Shown here piece after piece: positions 35,310 through 43,684 of a stretch of 64,000 bases of DNA. Source of the DNA: Bacteroidia bacterium (GTDB lineage: Bacteria; Bacteroidota; Bacteroidia; Chitinophagales; Chitinophagaceae); contig JAUICZ010000001.1 in NCBI GenBank assembly GCA_030429205.1, forward strand, positions 1,788,806 through 1,852,805. The letters are read 5' to 3'. Position 1 is the stretch's first letter. Every line of letters begins with the position of its first letter. Position numbers and translations under genes: made by a program. The notes under the pieces are model-generated. The model did no database searches and was not told where the DNA came from. It saw only the letters and a program-made list of their open reading frames with translations.

Positions 35310-35861
35310 ATGAAGAAGATCGCATTATTTATCGCAATTATCGGGTTGGTTTCAACAGCAAGCTTTGCACAAACACAAGCCAACCAAAACACAGCAGCAT
35401 CTCAAAACGCTAAGTTAGTTTTGAGTAATGCAATAGATATAGGCTTCTACTCATCTTACTACGGAGGAACACAAAATTTAAGATTTGAGAGCGTAAATGA
35501 TTTTGCCAATGGTAAAACAACAGGGTGGCAGATATTGGTCGTTAAGTCGAACAAAGACTATAACGTTACCGTTAAAACAAACGCATCAAACTTTACATAC
35601 AGTGGTAATACCTCTCCTGCGCCAACCATGCCTGTATCAGTATTAAACATGGCTCTGTTCTACAACGGTACAGGTGGTACTCCTTCCGGTACATTCAACG
35701 GTAGTTATTCACCACTAAGTGCTCAAGACCAAACATTGATCAGTAATGGTAGAAGAGGCAACTTTAAGTACTTCTTTACACGCTACAAGGCTACCCCGGG
35801 TTTTGCTTACCCGGCAGGTACATATACTGCAGAGGTTATTTATACTGCTACACAACAATAA
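35310..35861 (+). CDS. Secreted protein, paralogue 2 of 4
   Basis: 183 aa from ATG 35310 (MKKIALFIAIIGLVSTASFA signal peptide); the longer frame reads through the A/C-rich leader. Domain as in paralogue 1: LVLSNAIDIGFYSS, NDFANGKTTGW, VVKSNKDYNVTVKTNASNF, GNTSPAPTMPVS, and ends AYPAGTYTAEVIYTATQQ. No spacer region. Probably secreted to the same place as its neighbours. Confidence 0.85.
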   Translation: MKKIALFIAIIGLVSTASFAQTQANQNTAASQNAKLVLSNAIDIGFYSSYYGGTQNLRFESVNDFANGKTTGWQILVVKSNKDYNVTVKTNASNFTYSGNTSPAPTMPVSVLNMALFYNGTGGTPSGTFNGSYSPLSAQDQTLISNGRRGNFKYFFTRYKATPGFAYPAGTYTAEVIYTATQQ

Positions 35862-35888
35862 TTATAACTAGTTGATATATAGTTGTTT

Positions 35889-35914
35889 GCCCCTTTTTTA
35901 AGGGGCTTTTTTTT
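35889..35914 (+). terminator. Terminator of paralogue 2
   Basis: GCCCCTT / AAGGGGC with a T-rich loop, then eight T. The array of the next gene begins at the following base. Confidence 0.85.
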
Positions 35915-35953
35915 GTTAATTGAATGTTGCCTAAATGCAAAGCGAGGGTTAAC
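35915..35953 (+). promoter_or_regulatory. 11-bp phased hexamer array (regulon site 4)
   Basis: GTTAAT (35915), GTTGCC (35926), GCAAAG (35937), GTTAAC (35948), exact 11-bp steps. The -7 box CATATTTG starts at 35991, 43 bp after the last. Confidence 0.75.
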
Positions 35954-36054
35954 CAATAACAATTTTTCTTGATGAGTGTGCGCTTTGCCCCATATTTGTA
36001 TTAACAAACAAGCGAACGAAAGTTCAAACAAACAAAACAAACAGGGAGGAAAGA

Positions 36055-36606
36055 ATGAAAAAGATCATCACAATATTAATCTTGCTGCTCAGTGCAGTTG
36101 TCTCGGTAAAGGCGCAAAACCAGTCTTTCTCGGGTACACAGCACACAGAGCTTGCACTGAGCAATGCTATTGACATAGGCTTTTTGACTACAGGCAACAG
36201 CAATGGTAGCGATGTGAATCTTATCTTCAGCAATGTTAACGATTATGCAAATGGTGTTGAAAGCAGCCCTATTCAACTTAAAGTGCGTTCTAATAAAAAG
36301 TTTATCGTTAGGGCTAAAGCATCTGCTAACAACTTTTCTTACAGCGGTAATACCTCTCCCGCACCAACAATGCCTGTTAGAAACACGTTATACATTAAGG
36401 TAGTTAGTAACAATACAGGTGGTAACATCCCAAACGCGGTTGACAACCAGTATAAAACGCTAAGAAAAAGTAACCGCAAGATCGTAAACAATGGCCAGCC
36501 AGGTGGCAACCAAACTTTTGCAGTACAGTACAAGGCTGCTCCGGGCTTTGCTTACCCCGCAGGTACTTATAGCGTAAACGTTATATACACAGCAACACAG
36601 AAGTAA
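36055..36606 (+). CDS. Secreted protein, paralogue 3 of 4
   Basis: 183 aa with signal peptide (MKKIITILILLLSAVVSVKA). Domain: LALSNAIDIGFLTTG, NDYANGVESSP, LKVRSNKKFIVRAKASANNF, GNTSPAPTMPVR, and the end FAYPAGTYSVNVIYTATQK. The start follows a purine-rich stretch (GGGAGGAAAG) ending one base before the ATG. Same family as 34202, 35310 and 36785. Confidence 0.85.
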   Translation: MKKIITILILLLSAVVSVKAQNQSFSGTQHTELALSNAIDIGFLTTGNSNGSDVNLIFSNVNDYANGVESSPIQLKVRSNKKFIVRAKASANNFSYSGNTSPAPTMPVRNTLYIKVVSNNTGGNIPNAVDNQYKTLRKSNRKIVNNGQPGGNQTFAVQYKAAPGFAYPAGTYSVNVIYTATQK

Positions 36607-36628
36607 CAGTAACATTTAAATACATGCT

Positions 36629-36652
36629 AAAGCCCCTGTAAACAGGGGCTTT
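36629..36652 (+). terminator. Terminator of paralogue 3
   Basis: AAAGCCCCTG / CAGGGGCTTT with loop TAAA; only TT follows the stem, so weaker on the + strand. Confidence 0.75.
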
Positions 36653-36679
36653 GGTGCGTTTTAGCAGTTTTGCTATTTT

Positions 36680-36763
36680 GTTAACCGCTCGTTAACCGCT
36701 TGTAAAGCAGTTGTTAACGAAGTAATTCTACACAGTTTTCCGTTAACACCTCGTTTACATTTG
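36680..36763 (+). promoter_or_regulatory. 11-bp phased hexamer array and promoter (regulon site 5)
   Basis: GTTAAC (36680), GTTAAC (36691), GTAAAG (36702), GTTAAC (36713) at exact 11-bp steps, then a -7 box TACATTTG at 36756-36763, 43 bp after the last. An extra pair GTTAAC/GTTTAC (36742, 36753) overlaps the -33 region. Confidence 0.78.
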
Positions 36764-36784
36764 TCTCGACCGAATTAAAACTAC

Positions 36785-37351
36785 ATGACACGTTCAATAA
36801 CACTCACTTTAGCTTTTGCTATGATATCTATTTTGGGCTTTGCCCAAAACGAGGGTGATGAGAACGAAGCAGCATCACAAACTGCGGTACTGGCACTCAC
36901 CAATGGAATCGATATTTCATATGTAAACACATCAGGTAATACAGGTAACTCTGCTAATATGACCTTTAATAACGTAAGCGACTATGCTAACGGGGTCATG
37001 TCGTCGATGCAGGAAATGCGTGTACGCTCTAATAACTCATTTAAAGTAGCAGTTCGTTGTGACGACCAAACTTTTGCATATCAGGGTAATGCAAACAATA
37101 TGTCGTCGAGCGACATGCCTAATAATGCATTGTGGATGAAGGTGGCACAAAACAATACAGGAGGTAGCCTTACCGGTGCATTCTCCAATAACAGTTTTGC
37201 ATCATTAACAAGTTCTAATCAAGATATTTTGATCAATGGGATACGGGGAGGTAACAGAACATTTAAAGTACAGTACAAATGCACGCCGGGCTTTGTTCTG
37301 CCCGCAGGTACGTATTCATTAGATGTCGTTTTCACGGCAACGCAAGAGTAG
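36785..37351 (+). CDS. Secreted protein, paralogue 4 of 4
   Basis: 188 aa. Signal peptide (MTRSITLTLAFAMISILGFA). The most diverged copy: LALTNGIDISYVN, SDYANGVMSSMQEMRVRSNN, VAVRCDDQTFAYQGN, and the end FVLPAGTYSLDVVFTATQE. It keeps the closing phrase PGF-x-PAGTYS but lacks the TSPAPTMPV loop (NMSSSDMPNNA instead). Short leader (about 20 nt after the -7 box), unlike the others. Confidence 0.83.
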   Translation: MTRSITLTLAFAMISILGFAQNEGDENEAASQTAVLALTNGIDISYVNTSGNTGNSANMTFNNVSDYANGVMSSMQEMRVRSNNSFKVAVRCDDQTFAYQGNANNMSSSDMPNNALWMKVAQNNTGGSLTGAFSNNSFASLTSSNQDILINGIRGGNRTFKVQYKCTPGFVLPAGTYSLDVVFTATQE

Positions 37352-37389
37352 ACTAACGAGGTTTGTTTTAGTTCGTACTCGTTGATCTT

Positions 37390-37428
37390 CCCTCTCCAAT
37401 TTATTTAGTTGGGGAGGGTCTTTTTTTT
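37390..37428. terminator. Bidirectional terminator
   Basis: CCCTCTCCAA (37390-37399) / TTGGGGAGGG (37409-37418), then TC and eight T. It overlaps the last codons of the convergent gene 37401-37955. Confidence 0.8.
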
Positions 37429-37955
37429 GTGATATTAATAGCCCGTCCTTCGGTGTTTAGTGGCTTTTTACTCGCCTTATAACTATTGGAGAGCCATATG
37501 GCATAATCTTCTTCCAGCTGCTCCGGTTCTTTCGTATCTGCAAGAAACGCATATAAACTTTTACCTGCAGGTAGTGTTAAGTCGCGTTTTAAGGGTATCA
37601 ACTTCACCTCTTCTTCGTTAACAAGCACTACACGATATATATAATACCCCTCGGGTTGTTGTTTGCCCCCGGCATCGTACATGCTCATGTATATATGTTC
37701 GTTCACTTTGCTGAGTATGGCAGGCATCATAGGCCCCATTTGTATGGCTATATTTATATGCCCGAGCTTGTTGGGGTTGTATGAGATGTTGTACGTTAGT
37801 GCAAACTGATTTTTCTGCTCTTTCCAGGCGCCGCTCATATCTTTAGGAAACTCAAAAGACCCGTTATCTACAGGTGTTGCAGAGAGGTAAGGTCTGGCAT
37901 CGGCAGAAAACCGGCATACGCAAACCAGTAGTAGGGTGCAGATAAGTTTATACAT
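37401..37955 (-). CDS. Secreted hypothetical protein
   Basis: 184 aa from ATG 37955 (MYKLICTLLLVCVCRFSADA signal peptide). Mature part has YLSATPVDNGSFEFPKDMSGAW, a beta-strand rich centre and LIPLKRDLTLPAGKSLYAFLADT. Ends in a basic tail. No family recognised. Longer upstream starts lack signal peptide character. Confidence 0.7.
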   Translation of the reverse strand: MYKLICTLLLVCVCRFSADARPYLSATPVDNGSFEFPKDMSGAWKEQKNQFALTYNISYNPNKLGHINIAIQMGPMMPAILSKVNEHIYMSMYDAGGKQQPEGYYIYRVVLVNEEEVKLIPLKRDLTLPAGKSLYAFLADTKEPEQLEEDYAIWLSNSYKASKKPLNTEGRAINITKKRPSPTK

Positions 37956-38067
37956 TCTGTATCTTGTTTGTTTGGGTACTAATATAGTTATTATGCAGCT
38001 ATTACGATCGTTGATAGCATTTGTCATATTAAAATCTGACCTTTACTAATGTTGGAACATTAATTGT

Positions 38068-38958
38068 ATGAAAAGGAAGCATTTCTTAACTTATTTAGCA
38101 GGGTTTACAGTTATGAGTACACTATCAGGTTTTAAAAGATTTACGGACGATTTACCGGAACAGCCGGACTATATGCCTGTATTGTTTGTAGGGCATGGCT
38201 CGCCGATGAATGCTATAGAAGATAATGAGTTTTCTGAAAGATGGCAGCAAATGGCGAAGGAAATACCGGTACCCAAGGCTGTGCTCATAATATCGGCACA
38301 CTGGCTAACACGTGGTACGCATATTACTGCTATGACACAGCCAAAAACCATTCACGACTTTGGTGGTTTCCCCAGAGAGTTGTTCGAGGTGGAATATCCT
38401 GCACCCGGTAACCCAGACCTGGCAAAAGAAGCTGCTGCTCTCATCACATCTACAGAAGTGGGTTTAGATCACGATTGGGGGCTGGACCACGGGGCATGGA
38501 GTGTGGTACGCAGAATGTACCCCAATGCAAACATACCCATGTTGCAGTTGAGTATAGACTATCATCAGCCTCCGCAATATCATTACGATCTGGCAAAACA
38601 ACTAATGGCATTGAGGAAGAAAGGAGTATTGATATTGGGTAGCGGAAACATGGTACATAACCTGAGGATGATACAAGTACCCGGTAACGATTTCTCTAAA
38701 ATGAATGATGAGTATGGTTTTGATTGGGCTGTGGAGATGAATACCATCTTTAAAGACAAGATCATGAACAGGGACCACAAGGCTTTAATTGAGTATGAAA
38801 AACTAAATAAAGCGGCTAAGTTGGCAATACCCACACCAGACCATTATTACCCTTTATTATACAGTTTGGCACTACAGAGAAAAGGTGAAGAAACTACGTT
38901 TTTTAATGACAAAGCAGTGGCGGGATCTTTAACTATGACATCCGTGAAAATATCTTAA
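38068..38958 (+). CDS. ygiD: LigB-type extradiol dioxygenase (YgiD/DODA-like)
   Basis: 296 aa. Matches the 4,5-DOPA extradiol dioxygenase group of the LigB superfamily: LFVGHGSPMNAIEDN, LIISAHWLTRGTHIT, TIHDFGGFP, LDHDWGLDHGAWSVV, and ILGSGNMVHNLR. The His residues in GHGS, SAHW and LDHGAW are the usual metal ligands. The N-terminal ~35 residues (MKRKHFLTYLAGFTVMSTLS) look like a secretion or membrane signal, unusual for this cytoplasmic family. Opens aromatic catechol rings in other bacteria; the natural substrate here is unknown. Confidence 0.85.
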   Translation: MKRKHFLTYLAGFTVMSTLSGFKRFTDDLPEQPDYMPVLFVGHGSPMNAIEDNEFSERWQQMAKEIPVPKAVLIISAHWLTRGTHITAMTQPKTIHDFGGFPRELFEVEYPAPGNPDLAKEAAALITSTEVGLDHDWGLDHGAWSVVRRMYPNANIPMLQLSIDYHQPPQYHYDLAKQLMALRKKGVLILGSGNMVHNLRMIQVPGNDFSKMNDEYGFDWAVEMNTIFKDKIMNRDHKALIEYEKLNKAAKLAIPTPDHYYPLLYSLALQRKGEETTFFNDKAVAGSLTMTSVKIS

Positions 38959-39018
38959 TATTATCTTTAACTATCTGATATACAATCAGTTATTTATTCT
39001 ACTTACTGTATTTTGATT

Positions 39019-39057
39019 GTTAATTGCTTGTTAACCAGTTGTAAACTAGTGGTTAAC
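39019..39057 (+). promoter_or_regulatory. 11-bp phased hexamer array (regulon site 6)
   Basis: GTTAAT (39019), GTTAAC (39030), GTAAAC (39041), GTTAAC (39052), exact 11-bp steps. The -7 box TACTTTTG is at 39095-39102, 43 bp after the last. Confidence 0.78.
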
Positions 39058-39094
39058 AGATGGCGGTTTTTTGCATGCGTGTAGTGGTTAGTGG

Positions 39095-39102
39095 TACTTT
39101 TG
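39095..39102 (+). promoter_or_regulatory. -7 box of the candidate small RNA
   Basis: TACTTTTG fits TAnnTTTG. Start of transcription expected about 7 nt further on. Confidence 0.6.
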
Positions 39103-39108
39103 ATTTAT

Positions 39109-39228
39109 CAAGTCGGGGGATAAGAGAAGAGAAACAAATTCCTTGACATATCACTTCCTAATAGCTACACGAAAAAGATCACATCTAAAAAGCTTCCAGG
39201 GGCCCAAACGGGGCCCTTATCCTTTTTT
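39109..39228 (+). ncRNA. Candidate regulated small RNA
   Basis: About 120 nt between the promoter with the phased array and a strong terminator. The stretch has no ATG at all, so it is unlikely to be a protein gene. The 3' end is a hairpin AGGGGCCC / GGGCCCTT (39198-39218, loop AAACG) followed after four bases by TTTTTT (39223-39228). The start is placed 7 nt after the -7 box and may be off by a few bases. It may act in trans on the secreted-protein regulon; that is inference. Confidence 0.55.
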
Positions 39229-39247
39229 AGGGGAGTTTGTAACGCTA

Positions 39248-41413
39248 TTAGTTTGCAGGTAGTATAATGCTGAATGTAGTACCTGCCCCCAGCTCACTTT
39301 TTACGTTGATGTCGCCACCATTACTTTTTACAAATGCGTGAGAGAGTTGCAGGCCGATACCTGTTCCTTTTTCGCCACCTGTACCCAGCGAGCTATTGTT
39401 GGTGTTTCCGTCAAACAGTTGTTTGATCTGTTCTTGTGTCATACCCATTCCTGTATCCGATACGTCTACAGATATATGGCCGTTTTTACGTGCTGCAGAA
39501 ACAGATACACTACCGCCATTCGGGGTGAACTTAACCGCATTAGATATAAGATTGCGCAGCACCATTTCTATTTGGTTCGGGTCGGCATACATAGACATCG
39601 ATTTGTCTACGTTATTAGTAAGTGCAATGTTCTTTTGCTTTGCCGCATCTTTTACAATGTTCAGGCTGGTTTGTACTTTTTGGTGCAGATCTATATCGTC
39701 TTTCTCTAAAATGTGCTCGCCTTTCATCTGGCTTTTAGCCCACTGCAACAGGTTGTCCAGCATCAGGCTTACAGATTGTAACTTATTATTCAGCTCGCCT
39801 TTGTACTCTTTAAACTCTTCAGGTGTAATAACACCTTCGTCCAGTAAAGACATGGTGCCTGTTAGTGCATTGATGGGGCTGCGCAGATCGTGAGATAGTA
39901 CTGAGAAAGTGGTGTCTTTAAATGTATTCAGCTCTTCCAGCTTTTGGGCTTGTTCTTCTATCTCTTCTTTTTGCTTTAGAATAAGTGCATTGTTTTTTCT
40001 TGCATCGCGCAGGTTGCGGAAGATGAGTATGGCAATAATACTTGCCAGTACTAAGCCTATAACTGTAGCGGTCAGTAGTATTCTCTGCTGCTTTAAAATT
40101 CCCATTTCAATTGCCCTGTCTTTTTGTAACAATGTCAGCTCATTCTCTTTTTTTTCCAGCAGGTATTTAAACTCCAGGCTTTGGGCTTCTTTAGCACTTT
40201 CTACTTTGCCCAGGCTGTCTTTATACTGCTCTTTTATCTTCAAGTATTTTACAGCACCAGCATAGTCGCCCGATTTTTCGCAAGCTTCAGATAGGGTAGT
40301 GGCAACATCTACTACCTGCTCTTTCATGCCGCCTTCCATCATTAATTGTATGGCTTGCTTCATGTAAGCAGCCCCATCCCTCTTTTTGCCCCGCTCCATT
40401 AACACCTGCCCGATACCTGCTTTGGCAACGGCAATTCCTTCCTGATCGTCAAGCGCGACAGAGGTCTCTTCAGACTCTTTATATAACCGGTATGCTTTAT
40501 CCCGCTCGTTTTTATGTAAATAACATTCAGCAATGTTTTGCTTTAGAATATTAGATAAATAAGCACTGCCCACCTGATTTGCCAGAGAATCTGCTGTTAG
40601 AAGATAAGCCAGAGATGAATCGTAATCCTTTACTTTGCTATGTATCATAGCGTAGGTAACATAACTGGATACAATGCCCCAGGGGGTAGCAGTTTTCTCT
40701 GAAAGAGCAACACTCTTTGCCGCATACTCTTTTGCTTTTTCAAAGTCATCCAGCCTAAAGTATATATTGGTGATGTTGTTGTAATTGCTCACCATGCTTT
40801 TCTCATCTCCATTAGCCTCATTGAGTCTTAACGATTCTAAGAATTTTTTTAAAGCAATTACATAAGCCCCCTGCTCGTAATAAATAGTGGCAACGTTATT
40901 TATTGTATGCGCTTTTAGTATTCTGTTGTCTATTTTTTCTGCTATATCGATGGTTGTATCGTAATAGCTTAATGCCTGGCTATAGTTGCCCAGGCGCATA
41001 TGTACATTACCTATGTTGTTGTATTGCGCTGCACTGAGTTCTGTATAATCATTGTTGATGTTTATTACTAATGCCTTTTTGTACAGCGTAATAGCAGAAT
41101 CAAAATGTCGGTTGAAATACAGGAGGTCGCCCTTGAAGGTTAAGTAGCTGCTTTTGTATCCGGGTTCATTGGTCTCATCCAGTAAAGCCTCGATCTTAGA
41201 AACATATTTGTTTAGGGAGTCAATTTGTTTGTTTTGGCTGTAGTAGTTACAAAGGTCTATTAGAATGGGGACTCTGGAGGTATCATCGGCATTTTTCGCA
41301 CTTAATTCTTTAAAAAGACTGTCGACTAGAGTATTTGCAAATACATTACCGTGCACGACAATGCATACCAGCAGCACTGCGAGTTTATGGATAATCCTCG
41401 TACTTCTATTCAT
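39248..41413 (-). CDS. TPR-repeat sensor histidine kinase
   Basis: 721 aa. Signal peptide to about residue 26 (FAN). Residues 30-400 are tetratricopeptide repeats (AQYNNIGNVHMRLGNYSQALSYYD is one, cut here by its helix turn). Single TM ILLTATVIGLVLASIIAILIF (about 442-462), then coiled coil, HisKA TFSVLSHDLRSPINALTG with His508, and HATPase with VLRNLISNAVKFTPNGG, VSDTGMGMT and GTGIGLQL. Periplasmic TPR sensor, cytoplasmic kinase. No response regulator is adjacent. Convergent end with the small RNA terminator. Confidence 0.92.
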   Translation of the reverse strand: MNRSTRIIHKLAVLLVCIVVHGNVFANTLVDSLFKELSAKNADDTSRVPILIDLCNYYSQNKQIDSLNKYVSKIEALLDETNEPGYKSSYLTFKGDLLYFNRHFDSAITLYKKALVININNDYTELSAAQYNNIGNVHMRLGNYSQALSYYDTTIDIAEKIDNRILKAHTINNVATIYYEQGAYVIALKKFLESLRLNEANGDEKSMVSNYNNITNIYFRLDDFEKAKEYAAKSVALSEKTATPWGIVSSYVTYAMIHSKVKDYDSSLAYLLTADSLANQVGSAYLSNILKQNIAECYLHKNERDKAYRLYKESEETSVALDDQEGIAVAKAGIGQVLMERGKKRDGAAYMKQAIQLMMEGGMKEQVVDVATTLSEACEKSGDYAGAVKYLKIKEQYKDSLGKVESAKEAQSLEFKYLLEKKENELTLLQKDRAIEMGILKQQRILLTATVIGLVLASIIAILIFRNLRDARKNNALILKQKEEIEEQAQKLEELNTFKDTTFSVLSHDLRSPINALTGTMSLLDEGVITPEEFKEYKGELNNKLQSVSLMLDNLLQWAKSQMKGEHILEKDDIDLHQKVQTSLNIVKDAAKQKNIALTNNVDKSMSMYADPNQIEMVLRNLISNAVKFTPNGGSVSVSAARKNGHISVDVSDTGMGMTQEQIKQLFDGNTNNSSLGTGGEKGTGIGLQLSHAFVKSNGGDINVKSELGAGTTFSIILPAN

Positions 41414-41538
41414 TCGTTTTGCCTGTATTAAATGTTACCCACATTCAATTGTCACAAAATTGTCATGACAATTGATTTCCTGTAAAGGTATGACAATCAT
41501 ATCTATAAAACCATGATTTACTTATGGTAATAGTTTTC

Positions 41539-43005
41539 TTATCGGGAATTTTCCTCAAGTTTTGCGATTGCTTTCTCTGCATTAACTACCCCTTTTGCAT
41601 TACAGAAGTACCACAGCTGTGCTACTACTCCTCTTTTTCCCGGTACAGGCACATACTTTTTTGATGTGGTTACGGTACTCATTAGTACTTCTTTCACCTC
41701 TGCGGCAGTAAGTGTGGGGTAGTAGCTGCGTATCATTGCGGCAATACCGGCCGCAACAGGGGCTGCCATACTGGTGCCGGACATGGGCTCAAAATTATTG
41801 CCCGGTAGTGTAGAGTATATATTTTTACCAGGGGCTAACAGATCTACAGTTGTCATGCCATAGTTAGAAAAGCCCGCAACGATCTTGTTTTTCTTTTTTG
41901 ATGATGCACCTACTTCTATCCAGTTGTTCGCACAGGTTGTTGAGTCTAGCCGGCAATTAGGAAAGTTGTTGTCATAATCTCCTGATAATCGTCGAGAGTC
42001 GTTACCGGCCGCATGTACCAATAACACATCGTGCTGTTGCGCGTATTTTATTGCATTGATGACATAGTCTCTTTGCGGAGAGAGGTACTTACCAAAACTC
42101 ATGCTGATGACCTTTGCGCCATTATCTACTGCATACCTGATGGAGTTGGCCACATCTTTGTCGCGCTCATCGCCCATAGGTACTGCGCGCAAGGTCATTA
42201 TTTTCAACCAGCCTTTATGAGTAGGGTCTGCATCGGCTATTTTAGCAATGATACCTGCCGTGTGTGTGCCATGGTCTACATCGGGTGCTGCAACATGGTT
42301 GTTTCCGTAATACCTGTTTGTGGTGTCCATCGGGTCGTCGCCTACTATGTATGTGCGCAGAGAGTCTGAGTTGATGTTGTTGTGCTTCACATCGTTCTCA
42401 GCTAATTCTTTCATGTGCTCCAGCGTATACTCTGCCTCGTACCCCATAGATCGTGATAAAGTTTTGAGCAGTATGTTGTTCTTATGTTTATCCAGCTTTT
42501 CTGCAAACCTCAGGTCATCTGCTCTCATCTTCTGCCACCTGTCGTAAGCTCTTTTTGCTTTCTTGTATGCTTCCTTCTGTTCTTCTGTTATTTTACTTGT
42601 GTCGGGGTGCTTTAATAACATACGTTGATACCTGCGTGTTTCTTCCATCGCCTCGTAACGAATGTCTTGCTCTTTACCACCCATGAAATTCCATCCATAC
42701 AAATCATCAACGTAACCATTACCATCGTCATCTTTATTATTGCCCGGCAGTTCATCACTATTCTTCCATACATACTCTTTTAGATCTTCATGATCTATAT
42801 CAGTACCACTATCTATCACTGCAACTATTATAGGTGATGGCTGTTTGTTTTTTAATAACTCGTATGCTTTGTAAACACCTGTTCCGTATTGTTTGTTGTC
42901 TCTTCCTTCTTTTAAATGCCACATGTTCTGTGCATTGGTAACGAAGGGTAGCAGTGTTATGAAACATGCTGTGAGTAAGCGTTTGAGAGTGTGTAGTGTT
43001 TGCAT
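41539..43005 (-). CDS. Subtilisin-family (S8) secreted serine protease
   Basis: 488 aa. Signal peptide MQTLHTLKRLLTACFITLLP to about residue 25 (NAQ). Catalytic triad: Asp65 in VAVIDSGTDIDH, His245 in DVDHGTHTAGI, Ser412 in MSGTSMAAPVAAGI; oxyanion Asn region in HAAGNDSRR. A charged helical insertion of about 110 residues lies between the Asp and His, absent from standard subtilisins but frequent in Bacteroidota relatives. No T9SS sorting domain, so probably periplasmic or cell surface. Confidence 0.92.
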   Translation of the reverse strand: MQTLHTLKRLLTACFITLLPFVTNAQNMWHLKEGRDNKQYGTGVYKAYELLKNKQPSPIIVAVIDSGTDIDHEDLKEYVWKNSDELPGNNKDDDGNGYVDDLYGWNFMGGKEQDIRYEAMEETRRYQRMLLKHPDTSKITEEQKEAYKKAKRAYDRWQKMRADDLRFAEKLDKHKNNILLKTLSRSMGYEAEYTLEHMKELAENDVKHNNINSDSLRTYIVGDDPMDTTNRYYGNNHVAAPDVDHGTHTAGIIAKIADADPTHKGWLKIMTLRAVPMGDERDKDVANSIRYAVDNGAKVISMSFGKYLSPQRDYVINAIKYAQQHDVLLVHAAGNDSRRLSGDYDNNFPNCRLDSTTCANNWIEVGASSKKKNKIVAGFSNYGMTTVDLLAPGKNIYSTLPGNNFEPMSGTSMAAPVAAGIAAMIRSYYPTLTAAEVKEVLMSTVTTSKKYVPVPGKRGVVAQLWYFCNAKGVVNAEKAIAKLEENSR

Positions 43006-43369
43006 AGTAGAATATATACTGTAAGATATAAAACTATACTACTACTTATATAAAAAACACATGTCAATAATGTTTTATGATAAATATTTGTTAATATCCC
43101 GAATATTTGTTATATTGCATACATAGCAATTATACGATGAAACCACCATAGTTTTATATCGACCCACAGAATATTATACGGCTTTGAATTAGAAGTCAAC
43201 TCCGATTAATTTCTTGAAACCGGATGTAAATGCCTCGAGTGTCGGGTGTGTAACGGGCAAATATTTTGTCGCATACCGATGCATGGGTGTCTGGATTATT
43301 TTCTCAATGTGTAGCAGTAAATGTGTTACGCACAGCCCGTTTATTATCTAAAATTTTAAAAAACAGATC
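43006..43369. other. 364-bp intergenic region
   Basis: Divergent between the protease and the 43370 gene. It holds AT-rich sequence with two near repeats of AATATTTGTTA (43085 and 43104 area) that may be promoter boxes, and GC-richer sequence at 43200-43330. No ORF or strong hairpin seen. Confidence 0.4.
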
Positions 43370-43651
43370 ATGCTCAGAATGATGATTTTGTTATCGCTGG
43401 CAGTTATGCTGCTGGTGATAATAGGCACACAAGTATTGCTGCCCATGTATACACAACATCTGGATTTTTTCTGGCTGTTTAAAAAGAAGGGTGCGGCTAA
43501 CGATGTGATCTCTATTGACACAAACGCAGAAGACAAAGACGAGCTGAGTGTAAAAGCACAAGAAGCTACAGAAAACTACAAAAGCGTAAAAAAAGAGATC
43601 AAGTCGAGAAAAAAGAAGCTGGACAAGCTAGACAGGGCAACAGACGTTTAA
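43370..43651 (+). CDS. Small membrane-anchored protein before SPFH gene
   Basis: 93 aa: N-terminal TM (MILLSLAVMLLVIIGTQVLL), then a short linker and a Lys/Glu coiled-coil tail (AQEATENYKSVKKEIKSRKKKLDKLDRA). It is 33 bp before the SPFH gene on the same strand and probably works with it at the membrane. Family not recognised. Confidence 0.7.
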   Translation: MLRMMILLSLAVMLLVIIGTQVLLPMYTQHLDFFWLFKKKGAANDVISIDTNAEDKDELSVKAQEATENYKSVKKEIKSRKKKLDKLDRATDV

Positions 43652-43684
43652 ATTTTTTAACTATCAAAAAACTAATCTAATTCA

